Below, in pieces: positions 1-7,366 of a stretch of DNA of 22,126 nt (position 1 is its first letter; each line of letters starts with the position of its first letter). The notes under the pieces are model-generated. The model was not told the origin of the DNA and ran no database searches. It worked only from the letters and a program-made list of their open reading frames with translations. Source of the stretch: Puniceicoccales bacterium (GTDB lineage Bacteria > Verrucomicrobiota > Verrucomicrobiia > Opitutales > JAIRLM01); contig JAIRMB010000001.1 of NCBI GenBank assembly GCA_031258995.1, positions 1-22,126 of the forward strand, in the 5' to 3' direction. Position numbers and translations under genes: made by a program.

Positions 1-203
1 AATTCGCCGGCACGGCCCGCGGCAGCGCGGGCGGGCTGGAAATTCCGCAACCTTCGTTGAAGGGCGGTTCCACGGCCGGCGAGCTGGGCCTCTCCTACCG
101 GCCCACCGCCGCCGCCGCCGCCGCCATCGACCTCGCCCTCCACGGCTCCACCGGCATACAGAAGAGTGTAAGCGGCTCCCTGCGAGTGAAATACAAATTC
201 TGA
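1..203 (+). CDS. C-terminal end of an autotransporter-type outer-membrane beta-barrel protein (5' truncated)
   Basis: The open frame enters from the left edge (first complete codon at 3) and stops with TGA at 201-203, leaving 66 visible residues. The last strand reads SGSLRVKYKF: alternating hydrophobic residues ending in a terminal phenylalanine, the signature by which the BAM complex recognises outer-membrane barrels. The stretch before it (GELGLSYRPT, then IDLALHG) also has the alternating look of barrel strands separated by short turns. By family knowledge this is the translocator end of a type V secreted protein that would display a passenger at the cell surface; the passenger lies outside the window. 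An in-frame (GCC)6 run encodes six alanines in a turn. A porin-like barrel is the alternative. The following gene is unrelated, so this is probably the last gene of its transcript. Confidence 0.6.
   Translation, partial: FAGTARGSAGGLEIPQPSLKGGSTAGELGLSYRPTAAAAAAIDLALHGSTGIQKSVSGSLRVKYKF
108..125 (+). repeat. (GCC)6 trinucleotide run
   Basis: Six consecutive GCC codons in the autotransporter barrel encode six alanines. Slippage would change length without breaking the frame. Confidence 0.85.
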
Positions 204-491
204 AAATTTTCCCGCGGCCCCAAGGGACCGGTCGGCAGAATTGCCGAAAATGTAGCCGAGCCCTGCTGCCACAACGATTGACAGCCATTCGCGGGCGTCC
301 ATGATGGCGACCGTGTCGCGATTCTCCACCCTCTTCTACATGCTCCGCTGGTCGATTTTGGACTTTCCTCTACGCAGATTGCCCCAGGATTCGCTAGCAT
401 TTGCTTGCGATTGCGTTCGGAGAATTTGCGCTTTTGAGGCCGTGCCACAGCTCTTCTTCCTGTCCACCGCAACGGCGGTCCTTGCCATCCT
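204..491. other. Intergenic stretch with a doubtful 64-codon reading frame
   Basis: These 288 bases separate the autotransporter end from the MreD-like gene. A reading frame at 301-495 (plus) would overlap the next start as ATGA, the arrangement expected for translational coupling, but its 64-residue product has no recognisable features and no clear ribosome-binding site. I treat it as unproven. A small hairpin, CGGCA/TGCCG, follows the barrel gene without a T-tract. No mreC, the usual neighbour of mreD, is present. Confidence 0.4.
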
Positions 492-1073
492 ATGAGCCGG
501 CTGTCGCTTTTTCTGCTTTTTACTGCTGCGGCCCTGGCTCTTGCGCCCCTTGCCGTTCTGCGGGGCCACGTCTCTGAGGACTGCCATCGGACCGGTGCCG
601 TTTTCCTTTCGCCTGCCCTAGCCGTTCTCCTGCTGGCCTTTTGGGCGCAAATTTTTCCGGCATTTCCCAAATTCAGGTCGGTGCTGGCCCTCTTTGCCAT
701 TCTGCTCCTGTATGGCCTGGCACCATTCGATGGCTGCCTGCGGCAGGAATTTCTGCTGCGCCGTAGGACTTGGACGGCGGTCCGATTGGTAGCGCTCTCG
801 CCGCTTCCCTGGCTACTCCCGATGGGACGGCTCCTAGAGGGCGTCGGAGGAGCCATTATTCTGCTGTTCAGTGCTTTTCATGGAATTTTCTCCCTTCTTC
901 CCCACTGTCGCAATAGGCAGCGAAACCATTGGAAAGAGGATCTATTTTGCTTCCTTGGGGTACTCTATCCCTTTGCCCTCTACCTGCAAAGTCCCGCGTT
1001 CCTTATCCTGGCGCTCGCTCTTCAGCTATATTTTTTACTGCCTTGCCGCGGATCCGTCCTACCGCGCCGCTAA
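492..1073 (+). CDS. Small integral membrane protein, probable MreD-type rod-shape protein
   Basis: The 193-residue product is very hydrophobic, with about five likely membrane segments: near residues 4-24, 37-56, 62-78, 96-130 and a long stretch from about 150 to 183. Its size, membrane character and place directly upstream of mrdA match MreD, the inner-membrane part of the Rod elongation complex that works with MreC, PBP2 and RodA. There is no strong sequence signature, so the name rests mainly on context and is an inference. ATG 492 is the first ATG after an in-frame stop at 435-437; no good Shine-Dalgarno is visible. The usual partner mreC is not upstream, which is unusual and weakens the call. 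The alternative is an unrelated small membrane protein. Confidence 0.45.
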   Translation: MSRLSLFLLFTAAALALAPLAVLRGHVSEDCHRTGAVFLSPALAVLLLAFWAQIFPAFPKFRSVLALFAILLLYGLAPFDGCLRQEFLLRRRTWTAVRLVALSPLPWLLPMGRLLEGVGGAIILLFSAFHGIFSLLPHCRNRQRNHWKEDLFCFLGVLYPFALYLQSPAFLILALALQLYFLLPCRGSVLPRR

Positions 1074-1121
1074 ATACTATCAGCTTTTGTAAAAAATCTT
1101 CTGCGGCAGCCTTTTGCGATG

Positions 1122-1148
1122 GGCGTTTTTGCGTCGCAAAAAATAGCC
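1122..1148. other. Hairpin between the MreD-like gene and mrdA
   Basis: The inverted repeat TTTTTGCG (1126-1133) and CGCAAAAA (1135-1142) is flanked by GGC and GCC, giving an AT-rich stem with a GC clamp just 26 bases before the mrdA start. It could be a weak terminator for the upstream gene or a structure in the mrdA leader. The sequence alone does not decide. Confidence 0.3.
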
Positions 1149-1173
1149 TCTAACGCAAAAGCAATAGCGGACC

Positions 1174-3096
1174 GTGGCGGTAGAGGAAGACAGGTCGGAG
1201 GAGCGGCTGTGGAACCTGCGTTGGATCCTTTTTCCCATTTTCTTGTACCTCGGCGGCGGTTTGTTTTTTCGACAAGTTATTCAACATGCTAAATTTACAG
1301 AACTTGGCCGCCGCCAAAGCCATCGGCGAGTTTTACAGCCGGCACCGCGGGGGAACATCTACGATCGCAACGGAAATTTGCTAGCCGGAAATCGGCCCCG
1401 CTTTGTACTGGCGATCTACCTGCAAGAGCTACGGGAGGAGTTTGCCGCTGCCTACCGGTCCCGTGTGTGCGAATTGCGAGAGGCCGGCCTTAGCTTTGTA
1501 CCAGAAGAAGAACGCTCTTTAGCGCGAATGGCAGTCATTGGGAAGTATTTGGACGGCGTTCGCCATCTGCTGCCGGTCCCAGTTGCGGTGGACCGGATCG
1601 CCCTCGATCGCCACTTCCAGCGGCAACCGCTGCTGCCCTTTTTCCTCGCCGACGATCTTCCATGGGAAACCTTTGCCGCTCTTGTGGAACGACTTCCGCC
1701 CAATTGCCGTCTGCAGCTGCTTACCCGCACGTCCCGCGTCTATCCCAACGGCCCCTGCGGCGCCCACGTCCTCGGCTACGCGGCGCCGGCCCCCGTAGTG
1801 CCCGACGGCGGGCAATTTCGCACCTTTAGCGAAAGGACGCTAGTCGGTAGGGCCGGGATTGAGGAAGCCATGGATTTGATTCTTCGCGGGAAGGACGGAG
1901 ATGAGATCCTTTTGGTGGATCCGTCCGGACAGCGGGAAAAAGTACTACATTCCAGCCCTTTGGAGCCCGGAAGGGACCTCTACCTGTCCCTTGATCTAGA
2001 TTTGCAGCGAATAGCAGAAGATGCACTGGGTGAAGAAATTGGCTGCGCTGTCCTCAGCGATGTGTGGACCGGCGAAGTCCTTGCCATGGCCAATGGACCC
2101 TCCTACGATCCCAATATCCTTACGCCCAGTATTTCTCAAAAAACCTACGAACAACTCACAGCGCAGGGCGTCTGGGCCAATCAGGCCATTCAGGGACTCT
2201 ATCCGCCCGGTTCGGTGTTCAAATTGGTTTGCCTGGAAGCACTACTCCGCTTCGGAGTAGTGAACCGGGACACTGTCCATCCCTGCGAAGGTAGGACGCG
2301 CGTGGGAAATCGTATCATTCGCTGCTCTAATCACTTCGAGCGAGGACCGCTCCCGTTCCAGTTGGCAGTGGCGAAGAGCTGTAACAGCTTCTTCGTCGAC
2401 AATGTCTTTTCCATTCCATTGAAAAATTTTCTCGATGAGATCCGGCGCCTAGGCTTCGGCACACCCACCGGCATCGAGCTTCCCCACGAAACGGGCCGCT
2501 CCCTGGTCCCTTCGCCCCAGTGGAAACGATCCCGCGGCTACGGCCGTTGGACGGACGGCGATACGGCCAATTTGGCCATTGGACAGGGCTATTTGTTAGT
2601 TACTCCTCTACAAATTAACGCGCTAACGGCATCCCTGGCGACCCGACGGGAACGAACGCGGCCGACAATTTTGCGCCGCGATTCCATCATTTTGTCCCTG
2701 TTTCCGCTGGGGCTCAGCGACGACTGCTACGGTGCTCTGCTGGAAGGAATGGTGGGTTGTGTGGATTACGGTTCCGGCCGCCGCTGTCGGCTGGAAGGTA
2801 TTGCCGTGGCCGGCAAGACGGGGACTGCCCAAGTACGGGACGGGCCGCTCAGCAGCCATTTGGCCTGGTTTACCGCCTTTGCCCCCGCCGAAAGGCCGCA
2901 AGTGGCCATAACGGTCATGGTGCGGGAAGCCTACGAAGGACACTCCTACGGCGGGGGCAGCGAAGCCGCACCGGTGGCCCGAAGAATTCTCCAAAAATAT
3001 TTCGAAAAATATCCGCCGGAAAGTCGACAGCTCTCGCAGGGGATCTTTCCGTCGGGCGGATGGATTGTACCGGAGGGGGCCGCACGAGAGAACTAG
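1174..3096 (+). CDS. mrdA: Penicillin-binding protein 2 (elongation-specific peptidoglycan transpeptidase)
   Basis: A class B penicillin-binding protein of 640 residues that cross-links peptidoglycan during cell elongation, anchored in the inner membrane with its catalytic domain in the periplasm. A short charged N-terminus is followed by one membrane helix at about residues 15-33. The dimerisation domain begins with RGNIYDRNGNLLA near 59-71. The transpeptidase domain has all three active-site motifs: S347-V-F-K350 (catalytic serine), S402-C-N404 and K548-T-G-T551. The start is GTG at 1174; later ATGs would delete the membrane anchor. Length agrees with the family (about 600-650). It follows the MreD-like gene, as in many mre operons. 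Its stop TAG lies inside the palindrome CTAG, which also supplies the stop of the convergent minus-strand gene. A perfect 10-bp inverted repeat lies within the coding sequence at 2240-2262. Confidence 0.95.
   Translation: MAVEEDRSEERLWNLRWILFPIFLYLGGGLFFRQVIQHAKFTELGRRQSHRRVLQPAPRGNIYDRNGNLLAGNRPRFVLAIYLQELREEFAAAYRSRVCELREAGLSFVPEEERSLARMAVIGKYLDGVRHLLPVPVAVDRIALDRHFQRQPLLPFFLADDLPWETFAALVERLPPNCRLQLLTRTSRVYPNGPCGAHVLGYAAPAPVVPDGGQFRTFSERTLVGRAGIEEAMDLILRGKDGDEILLVDPSGQREKVLHSSPLEPGRDLYLSLDLDLQRIAEDALGEEIGCAVLSDVWTGEVLAMANGPSYDPNILTPSISQKTYEQLTAQGVWANQAIQGLYPPGSVFKLVCLEALLRFGVVNRDTVHPCEGRTRVGNRIIRCSNHFERGPLPFQLAVAKSCNSFFVDNVFSIPLKNFLDEIRRLGFGTPTGIELPHETGRSLVPSPQWKRSRGYGRWTDGDTANLAIGQGYLLVTPLQINALTASLATRRERTRPTILRRDSIILSLFPLGLSDDCYGALLEGMVGCVDYGSGRRCRLEGIAVAGKTGTAQVRDGPLSSHLAWFTAFAPAERPQVAITVMVREAYEGHSYGGGSEAAPVARRILQKYFEKYPPESRQLSQGIFPSGGWIVPEGAAREN
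2240..2262. repeat. Perfect 10-bp inverted repeat with 3-base spacer inside mrdA
   Basis: CACTACTCCG at 2240-2249 is the exact reverse complement of CGGAGTAGTG at 2253-2262, separated by CTT. It encodes ALLRFGVV in the transpeptidase domain shortly after the SxxK motif. It would fold as a stable hairpin in mRNA or single-stranded DNA. Confidence 0.85.
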
Positions 3097-3575
3097 CGGG
3101 CTGTGGCCGACCCGTCCGGCTGCGATTTTTGCCCTCCGTCATTGGTCGGATTCCCACTAAGAATTTGCAGGGAATACACATCCGGAGCAATCATGCGAAA
3201 ATGGCCAGTGGCTAGATCCCCATCGTCGATTGCCGCATCTAGCCGCTCCATCTCCCGCATAGTCCGATTAGGATGTTCTATGACAAGATCCGTCACGGGT
3301 CGACTCTTGCCATCGCGGGAATGGCGAATTTTCCATTGCCCATCGATGCGCATGGGGCGACTTTTTTTGGGGAGCTTTCTCCCGAGGGCCGGATAGGTCG
3401 GCTCGGTGTGTTCCGCCTGGTAGGCGTACTGATTTAAAGATTCTTGCAACAGTAAAACTTCCCCAATGAAGTGCCTGTTCTGCGATTGACGGATGAGGCT
3501 TCGGATGCGGAAAATTCCGAATAGGACGACAATTGTGATCAAAAAGAAGGCCACGATGAGCGGCACAAATTTCAT
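3093..3575 (-). CDS. Hypothetical single-pass membrane protein, weakly pseudopilin-like
   Basis: A 160-residue product is predicted if the start is the ATG at 3575. The N-terminus MKFVPLIVAFFLITIVVLFG is a clear membrane anchor, followed by a polar helix and a soluble domain of about 130 residues. This layout (N-terminal helix plus small extracytoplasmic domain) recalls pseudopilins, but the prepilin cleavage motif with its glycine and glutamate is missing, so no function is assigned. The frame stays open upstream to ATGs at 3608 and 3647; I chose 3575 because it starts right at the hydrophobic anchor, but no start has a good ribosome-binding site. It converges on mrdA and shares the CTAG stop palindrome. 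It could instead be an antisense shadow, but the clean membrane segment argues for a real gene. Confidence 0.5.
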   Translation of the reverse strand: MKFVPLIVAFFLITIVVLFGIFRIRSLIRQSQNRHFIGEVLLLQESLNQYAYQAEHTEPTYPALGRKLPKKSRPMRIDGQWKIRHSRDGKSRPVTDLVIEHPNRTMREMERLDAAIDDGDLATGHFRMIAPDVYSLQILSGNPTNDGGQKSQPDGSATAR

Positions 3576-3838
3576 CGCGGCCAAGTTGCCATGGGGACGC
3601 TCCGGCATGTGGCCATTGTACGAATATCCTGCGCCAGGGCAAGCCATTTTACTGCCAATGCCAATCTTTGGCCTTGGCGATGAATGCCCTATGATCTATT
3701 CGGTGTTTTCCGTGCTGCCATAGCTTTCGCGATCCTCCGTCGGAAGCCAACCGCAGTATGTTTCCGAATCGACGAGGATTTCAGAACGCCCGCATAAAAA
3801 AATCTTGCCCGTCGGCGGAGGGCCTTTCTAGTGCTCCC

Positions 3839-4168
3839 ATGAGGGCGCTGGTTCGGACACAGGGAACGCAAGTTTGGGTAGAAGAGGGAAAAATTTTGCA
3901 GCTCAACCGTTTTGCTGGGGTGACGGTCGGCGACAGCATCGAACTAAATGAAGTGCTGTTGCTGGGCGAGGGCGCTGAGGCAAGGGTGGGCACACCCCTG
4001 TTGGCCGGCGTAAAGGTGACGGCCAAGCTGCTGGCCAACGGCCGTGGCAAAAAAATCCTCGTGATGAAGCGTTTGCGTCGCAAAGGAGCCCACAAGAAGC
4101 GGGGGCACCGGCAGGAGCTCAGCACCATAGGGATTGTAGCTATCGAGGGCGGAACAAATGGCGCATAA
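3839..4168 (+). CDS. rplU: 50S ribosomal protein bL21
   Basis: bL21 is a component of the large ribosomal subunit that binds 23S rRNA. The 109-residue product matches the family in length (about 103) and pattern: an opening MRALVRTQGTQVWVEEGKIL corresponds to the usual start of bL21, followed by VGDSIELNEVLLLGEG, and a basic loop KRLRRKGAHKKRGHRQ before the final strand. The frame extends 27 codons upstream, but homology to the family starts at ATG 3839. No strong Shine-Dalgarno is seen. The last 11 bases overlap rpmA, the usual partner, so the two are translated together. It begins a plus-strand cluster that continues through rpmA, the MFS gene and rsmA. Confidence 0.93.
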   Translation: MRALVRTQGTQVWVEEGKILQLNRFAGVTVGDSIELNEVLLLGEGAEARVGTPLLAGVKVTAKLLANGRGKKILVMKRLRRKGAHKKRGHRQELSTIGIVAIEGGTNGA

Positions 4169-4409
4169 AAAGGGTCAGGGTACGTCCCGAAATGGTCGGG
4201 ACAGCAAAGGACAACGGTTGGGCGTGAAAAAATTCGGCGGCGAGCGGGTGCGGGCCGGCAACATCCTCATGCGGCAGAGAGGAACCAAGGTACGTGCCGG
4301 CAACAACGTAGGTATGGGTCGGGATTTCACTTTGTTTGCCCTCTCCGACGGCGAAGTCGTCTGGGACGGGGCCCATCGGCGCGTGTCCGTTTCCTCCCCG
4401 GCGGAGTGA
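4158..4409 (+). CDS. rpmA: 50S ribosomal protein bL27
   Basis: bL27 is a large-subunit protein whose N-terminal tail reaches toward the peptidyl transferase centre. The 83-residue product opens with the diagnostic MAHKKGQGTSRNGRDSKGQR, then LGVKKFGGERVRAGNILMRQRG, all as expected for the family. There is no N-terminal extension of the kind that is cleaved off in Firmicutes. The start overlaps the end of rplU by 11 bases, and its stop TGA overlaps a GTG of the next frame, so rplU, rpmA and the MFS gene form a compact run. Confidence 0.95.
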   Translation: MAHKKGQGTSRNGRDSKGQRLGVKKFGGERVRAGNILMRQRGTKVRAGNNVGMGRDFTLFALSDGEVVWDGAHRRVSVSSPAE

Positions 4410-4417
4410 GGAAGGCT

Positions 4418-5617
4418 ATGGCCCGCTGGCACATGAGCATCGCGGATCGCACCTGCCTCTTCGACAGCTTGCGGCTCTGTTTTCAGGGAGCGCTAGACTC
4501 CGTTTTTATTTCCGTTTCTCTCCTGATCGCTCTCCGCTATTTCCATGCGCCGCTCGCCATCAGAGGATTGCTCTCCTGTCTGGTCTGGTTCGGCGGCCTG
4601 ACGGCACCCTTTCTCGTTCGGCTCCTCGCGGCCACCGGCGTACGGGCCGCCCGACTCGGTGCCCTTGTCTTTGTCTTCACGGGTCTCTGCTTTGCCTGTG
4701 CCGCCTTCACCCATTCGCTGACCCTCTACGTATTATCTATTGCCTTCGCCGGCATATTTTTTCGCTCCGAAGGCGCCTTCCTGTCTCGCGTGTATGCCGA
4801 CAATTACGCTTCCGGCCGGCGGGGCGCCCGTATGGCCCCCGGCCTCATTCTTACGGCACTAATGGGCACCGCCTTCGGCCGCTACAGCGGCATCGTTTTG
4901 GATTGCAACATCGAAAATAGTCACACCGTCCTGCTGGCCGCCGCCGGCTGTGCCCTCCTCTGCTCTCTCGCCCTTTTCGCCATCCCATCGGAACCGATAG
5001 TGACAGGAAAAAGCTGCTGCCGAGAGAGTTATTTCGCACTTTTTATTCGGAATCCGCTTTTCACGAAGATGTCCTTCTATTTCACACTTGTGGGTTTCGC
5101 CTACCAAATGCTGATCCCCATGCGGGTTGAGCATTTGGCCAATTGCCGCTACGGGTGGAATTTAAACAATTCTTCCGTACTGCTCCTGTCCTGGGTCATT
5201 CCCTGTATCGCCCGTATTCTGTGCACACAGCCCATCGCCTTCCTCTTCGATCGGCTCAACATCATTGCTACGCGGCTCATCGTGAACGTTTTATTTTTTT
5301 TTGGCATTCTACTTTATTTCGATAGCCGCTCCTTTCTGCCCCTTGCAGTTGGCTCCTCACTGCTGGGGGCCGCCATGGCCGGCAGCTATGTCCTGCACAG
5401 CCTGTGGCTGACAAAAGTTGTTCCGCTAAAGGATCTTCCGGCCTATACGGCCCTCTATCTGCTGCTGACCGGCATCCGCAGCGTGCTGGCACCCGCGGTC
5501 TCCTATGGGCTGCTCACGGTCGGCACGCCCAGCAGCGCCGGCCACGTTGCGATCGTTTTATTAGTCATTGCTTCCTGGGGGTTTTGGTCCTTACGCCGCG
5601 ATTTAGCCGTCCGCTGA
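4418..5617 (+). CDS. Major facilitator superfamily-type transporter
   Basis: A 399-residue polytopic inner-membrane protein with about 12 hydrophobic segments and a central hydrophilic loop near residues 190-210, the 6+6 arrangement of MFS carriers. The substrate is not identifiable from sequence. The start ATG 4418 is preceded by a good Shine-Dalgarno, GAGGAAGG, seven bases upstream; the alternative GTG at 4406 overlaps the rpmA stop and has no such site. It is followed after five bases by rsmA, so it is probably cotranscribed with rplU, rpmA and rsmA. The MFS call rests on topology and general composition rather than on a clear motif, so another 12-helix permease family is possible. Confidence 0.65.
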   Translation: MARWHMSIADRTCLFDSLRLCFQGALDSVFISVSLLIALRYFHAPLAIRGLLSCLVWFGGLTAPFLVRLLAATGVRAARLGALVFVFTGLCFACAAFTHSLTLYVLSIAFAGIFFRSEGAFLSRVYADNYASGRRGARMAPGLILTALMGTAFGRYSGIVLDCNIENSHTVLLAAAGCALLCSLALFAIPSEPIVTGKSCCRESYFALFIRNPLFTKMSFYFTLVGFAYQMLIPMRVEHLANCRYGWNLNNSSVLLLSWVIPCIARILCTQPIAFLFDRLNIIATRLIVNVLFFFGILLYFDSRSFLPLAVGSSLLGAAMAGSYVLHSLWLTKVVPLKDLPAYTALYLLLTGIRSVLAPAVSYGLLTVGTPSSAGHVAIVLLVIASWGFWSLRRDLAVR

Positions 5618-5622
5618 ACTTC

Positions 5623-6489
5623 ATGGGCTCCGTCGCTGACCTCTTGCAATCCCTCAATATTCGACCCTCTAAAGCGCTGGGGCAGAACTTTCTCGTCGAT
5701 GGTGCGGTTGCTCGCCGGAGCGTTGCTCTGGCGGCCGTCGGCTCCGGCGATCGGGTCGTGGAAGTGGGGCCCGGCCTCGGCACGCTGACGGAGCAGCTCC
5801 TGGCGGCCGGCGCGGAAGTGCACGCGATCGAATTGGATTGGCGCCTTTTCGCATTTTTATCGGCCAATTTGCTCGAACGATTCTCGCACAAATTCTTTCT
5901 AGTTCAGGGAGATGCGGTGAAAATGCCACGGGCGGATCTGTCGGAAGGGGACCGAAAACCGTACCATGTCGTTGCCAATTTACCCTACGCCATCACAACT
6001 CCGTGGCTGGACGTACTTCTACAACTGCCGTTGCCGGAGTCGATGGTCCTACTGCTCCAACGGGAGGCGGTGGAGCGGATTTTGGCACCGGAGCACTCTA
6101 AGGAGCGTGGAGCCATCACCGTGCGGATCGCCGGCGCGTTCCAATGTGCAAGACTTCACCCGGTTGCACCTTCCTGCTTCCACCCTCGACCCCGCGTGCG
6201 ATCGGCTTTTCTGCAGCTGCGGCGGCGGCCGAATCCGGTTCTTTTTTCGCCGCCCAGCTGCCAAATCCTACGCCACTGTTTTCAAATGCGGCGCAAGCAG
6301 CTGCGCAGATCCGTGGCCACCATTGGTGACCCCGGCCTTCGTACTTTGGCGCAACGGTGGCTGACTACACTCAACGGCAATGGCGTGAATTCTTCAATTC
6401 GACCGGAAGACCTGGCCATGGAGCATTGGTCTACTCTGGAGCAACTTAGCAACGCACATTGCGGTAAAATTAGTGCGTGCGGTATTTAA
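5623..6489 (+). CDS. rsmA: 16S rRNA dimethyladenosine transferase RsmA (KsgA)
   Basis: This enzyme dimethylates two adjacent adenines in the 3' terminal hairpin of 16S rRNA using S-adenosylmethionine, a late quality-control step of 30S assembly. Visible motifs are the N-terminal ALGQNFLVD (residues 18-26), the SAM-binding VEVGPGLGTLT (46-56), GDA at 96-98, and the catalytic NLPYAITTP (119-127). The basic C-terminal region has MRRKQLRRSV. At 288 residues it is close to the usual size (about 270-290). The frame is open far upstream, but ATG 5623, six bases after the MFS stop, gives the normal N-terminus. Its stop TAA lies in the palindrome TTAA, which also ends the convergent sucD. Confidence 0.95.
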   Translation: MGSVADLLQSLNIRPSKALGQNFLVDGAVARRSVALAAVGSGDRVVEVGPGLGTLTEQLLAAGAEVHAIELDWRLFAFLSANLLERFSHKFFLVQGDAVKMPRADLSEGDRKPYHVVANLPYAITTPWLDVLLQLPLPESMVLLLQREAVERILAPEHSKERGAITVRIAGAFQCARLHPVAPSCFHPRPRVRSAFLQLRRRPNPVLFSPPSCQILRHCFQMRRKQLRRSVATIGDPGLRTLAQRWLTTLNGNGVNSSIRPEDLAMEHWSTLEQLSNAHCGKISACGI

Positions 6490-7355
6490 ATTAGTTCGGC
6501 ATAGGTTTCGGCAATTAGCCCAGGGTTCTTGGCCACAGCGATGCCGGCCGCCTCGAGAGCGGCAATTTTATAGGCGGCGCCGCTTTTTTTCCCGGAAACG
6601 ATGGCGCCGGCGTGGCCCATGCGGCGGCCGGGCGGCGCGGTCGTGCCGGCGATGAAGGCCGCGACGGGCTTTTTCACATACCGCCTAACGTACTCCGCCG
6701 CTTCCTCTTCCTCTTCGCCGCCGATCTCGCCCACCATTATGATCCCTTCCGTCTCAGGATCTTCGTTAAAAAGGCGGATGGCATCCCTATGACTGAGCCC
6801 GTGGATACCGTCGCCGCCAATACCGATGCAGGTGGACTGGCCAATGCCGTGGCCCGTAAGCTGCCAGACCGTCTCGAATGTTAATGTACCAGAACGAGAT
6901 ACGACACCAACGGATCCGGGTCGGTGGATGTAGCTGGGCATGATACCGAGTTTGGTCTTCCCTGGGCTAATGACGCCGGGGCTGTTAGGTCCGATGAGGA
7001 TGGTGTCCGACTCTCGCAATCGCTCTCGGACTCGCAACATGTCGGTAGAGGGAATACCCTCCGTAATGCACACGATGAGAGGAATTTTCGCATCTATGGC
7101 CTCCAGGATGGAGTCCGCCGCGCCGGCGGGCGGCACGAAGATCAGCGCCGCATTCACCGACTGCTCAGCAACGGCCTCTAGGGCGGTGTCATAGATCGGT
7201 ACCGTTCCATCGAACTTCTGTCCGCCCTTTCCGGGACGAAGGCCGGCCACGATCTTCGAGCCATAGGCCAAGCAATGGCGGCTATGAAAAGTGGCCGCCC
7301 TGCCGGTGATGCCAGCCACCAAAATATGCGTATTTTCATTTACCAAAATGGCCAT
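6486..7355 (-). CDS. sucD: Succinyl-CoA synthetase alpha subunit (ADP-forming)
   Basis: SucD pairs with SucC to convert succinyl-CoA to succinate with substrate-level formation of ATP or GTP in the TCA cycle. The 289-residue length equals that of the E. coli protein. The N-terminal CoA-binding region has GITGRAATFH and GLRPGKGG; GPNSPGVI and VVSRSGTLTFE follow; the phosphorylated histidine is H248 in RRMGHAGAIVSG. The start ATG 7355 is preceded by AGGAG, and only 11 bases separate it from the sucC stop, so the two are an operon. The normally conserved region after GIGGD is diverged (GIHGLSHRD instead of the usual PIPGT-type sequence). It converges on rsmA with a shared TTAA stop palindrome. 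Confidence 0.95.
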   Translation of the reverse strand: MAILVNENTHILVAGITGRAATFHSRHCLAYGSKIVAGLRPGKGGQKFDGTVPIYDTALEAVAEQSVNAALIFVPPAGAADSILEAIDAKIPLIVCITEGIPSTDMLRVRERLRESDTILIGPNSPGVISPGKTKLGIMPSYIHRPGSVGVVSRSGTLTFETVWQLTGHGIGQSTCIGIGGDGIHGLSHRDAIRLFNEDPETEGIIMVGEIGGEEEEEAAEYVRRYVKKPVAAFIAGTTAPPGRRMGHAGAIVSGKKSGAAYKIAALEAAGIAVAKNPGLIAETYAELI

Positions 7356-7366
7356 GGCACAGTCTC

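Noticed and set aside
301..495. 64-codon plus-strand frame ending in ATGA overlap with the MreD-like gene
   Set aside because: No ribosome-binding site or family features; short frames with such overlaps occur by chance.
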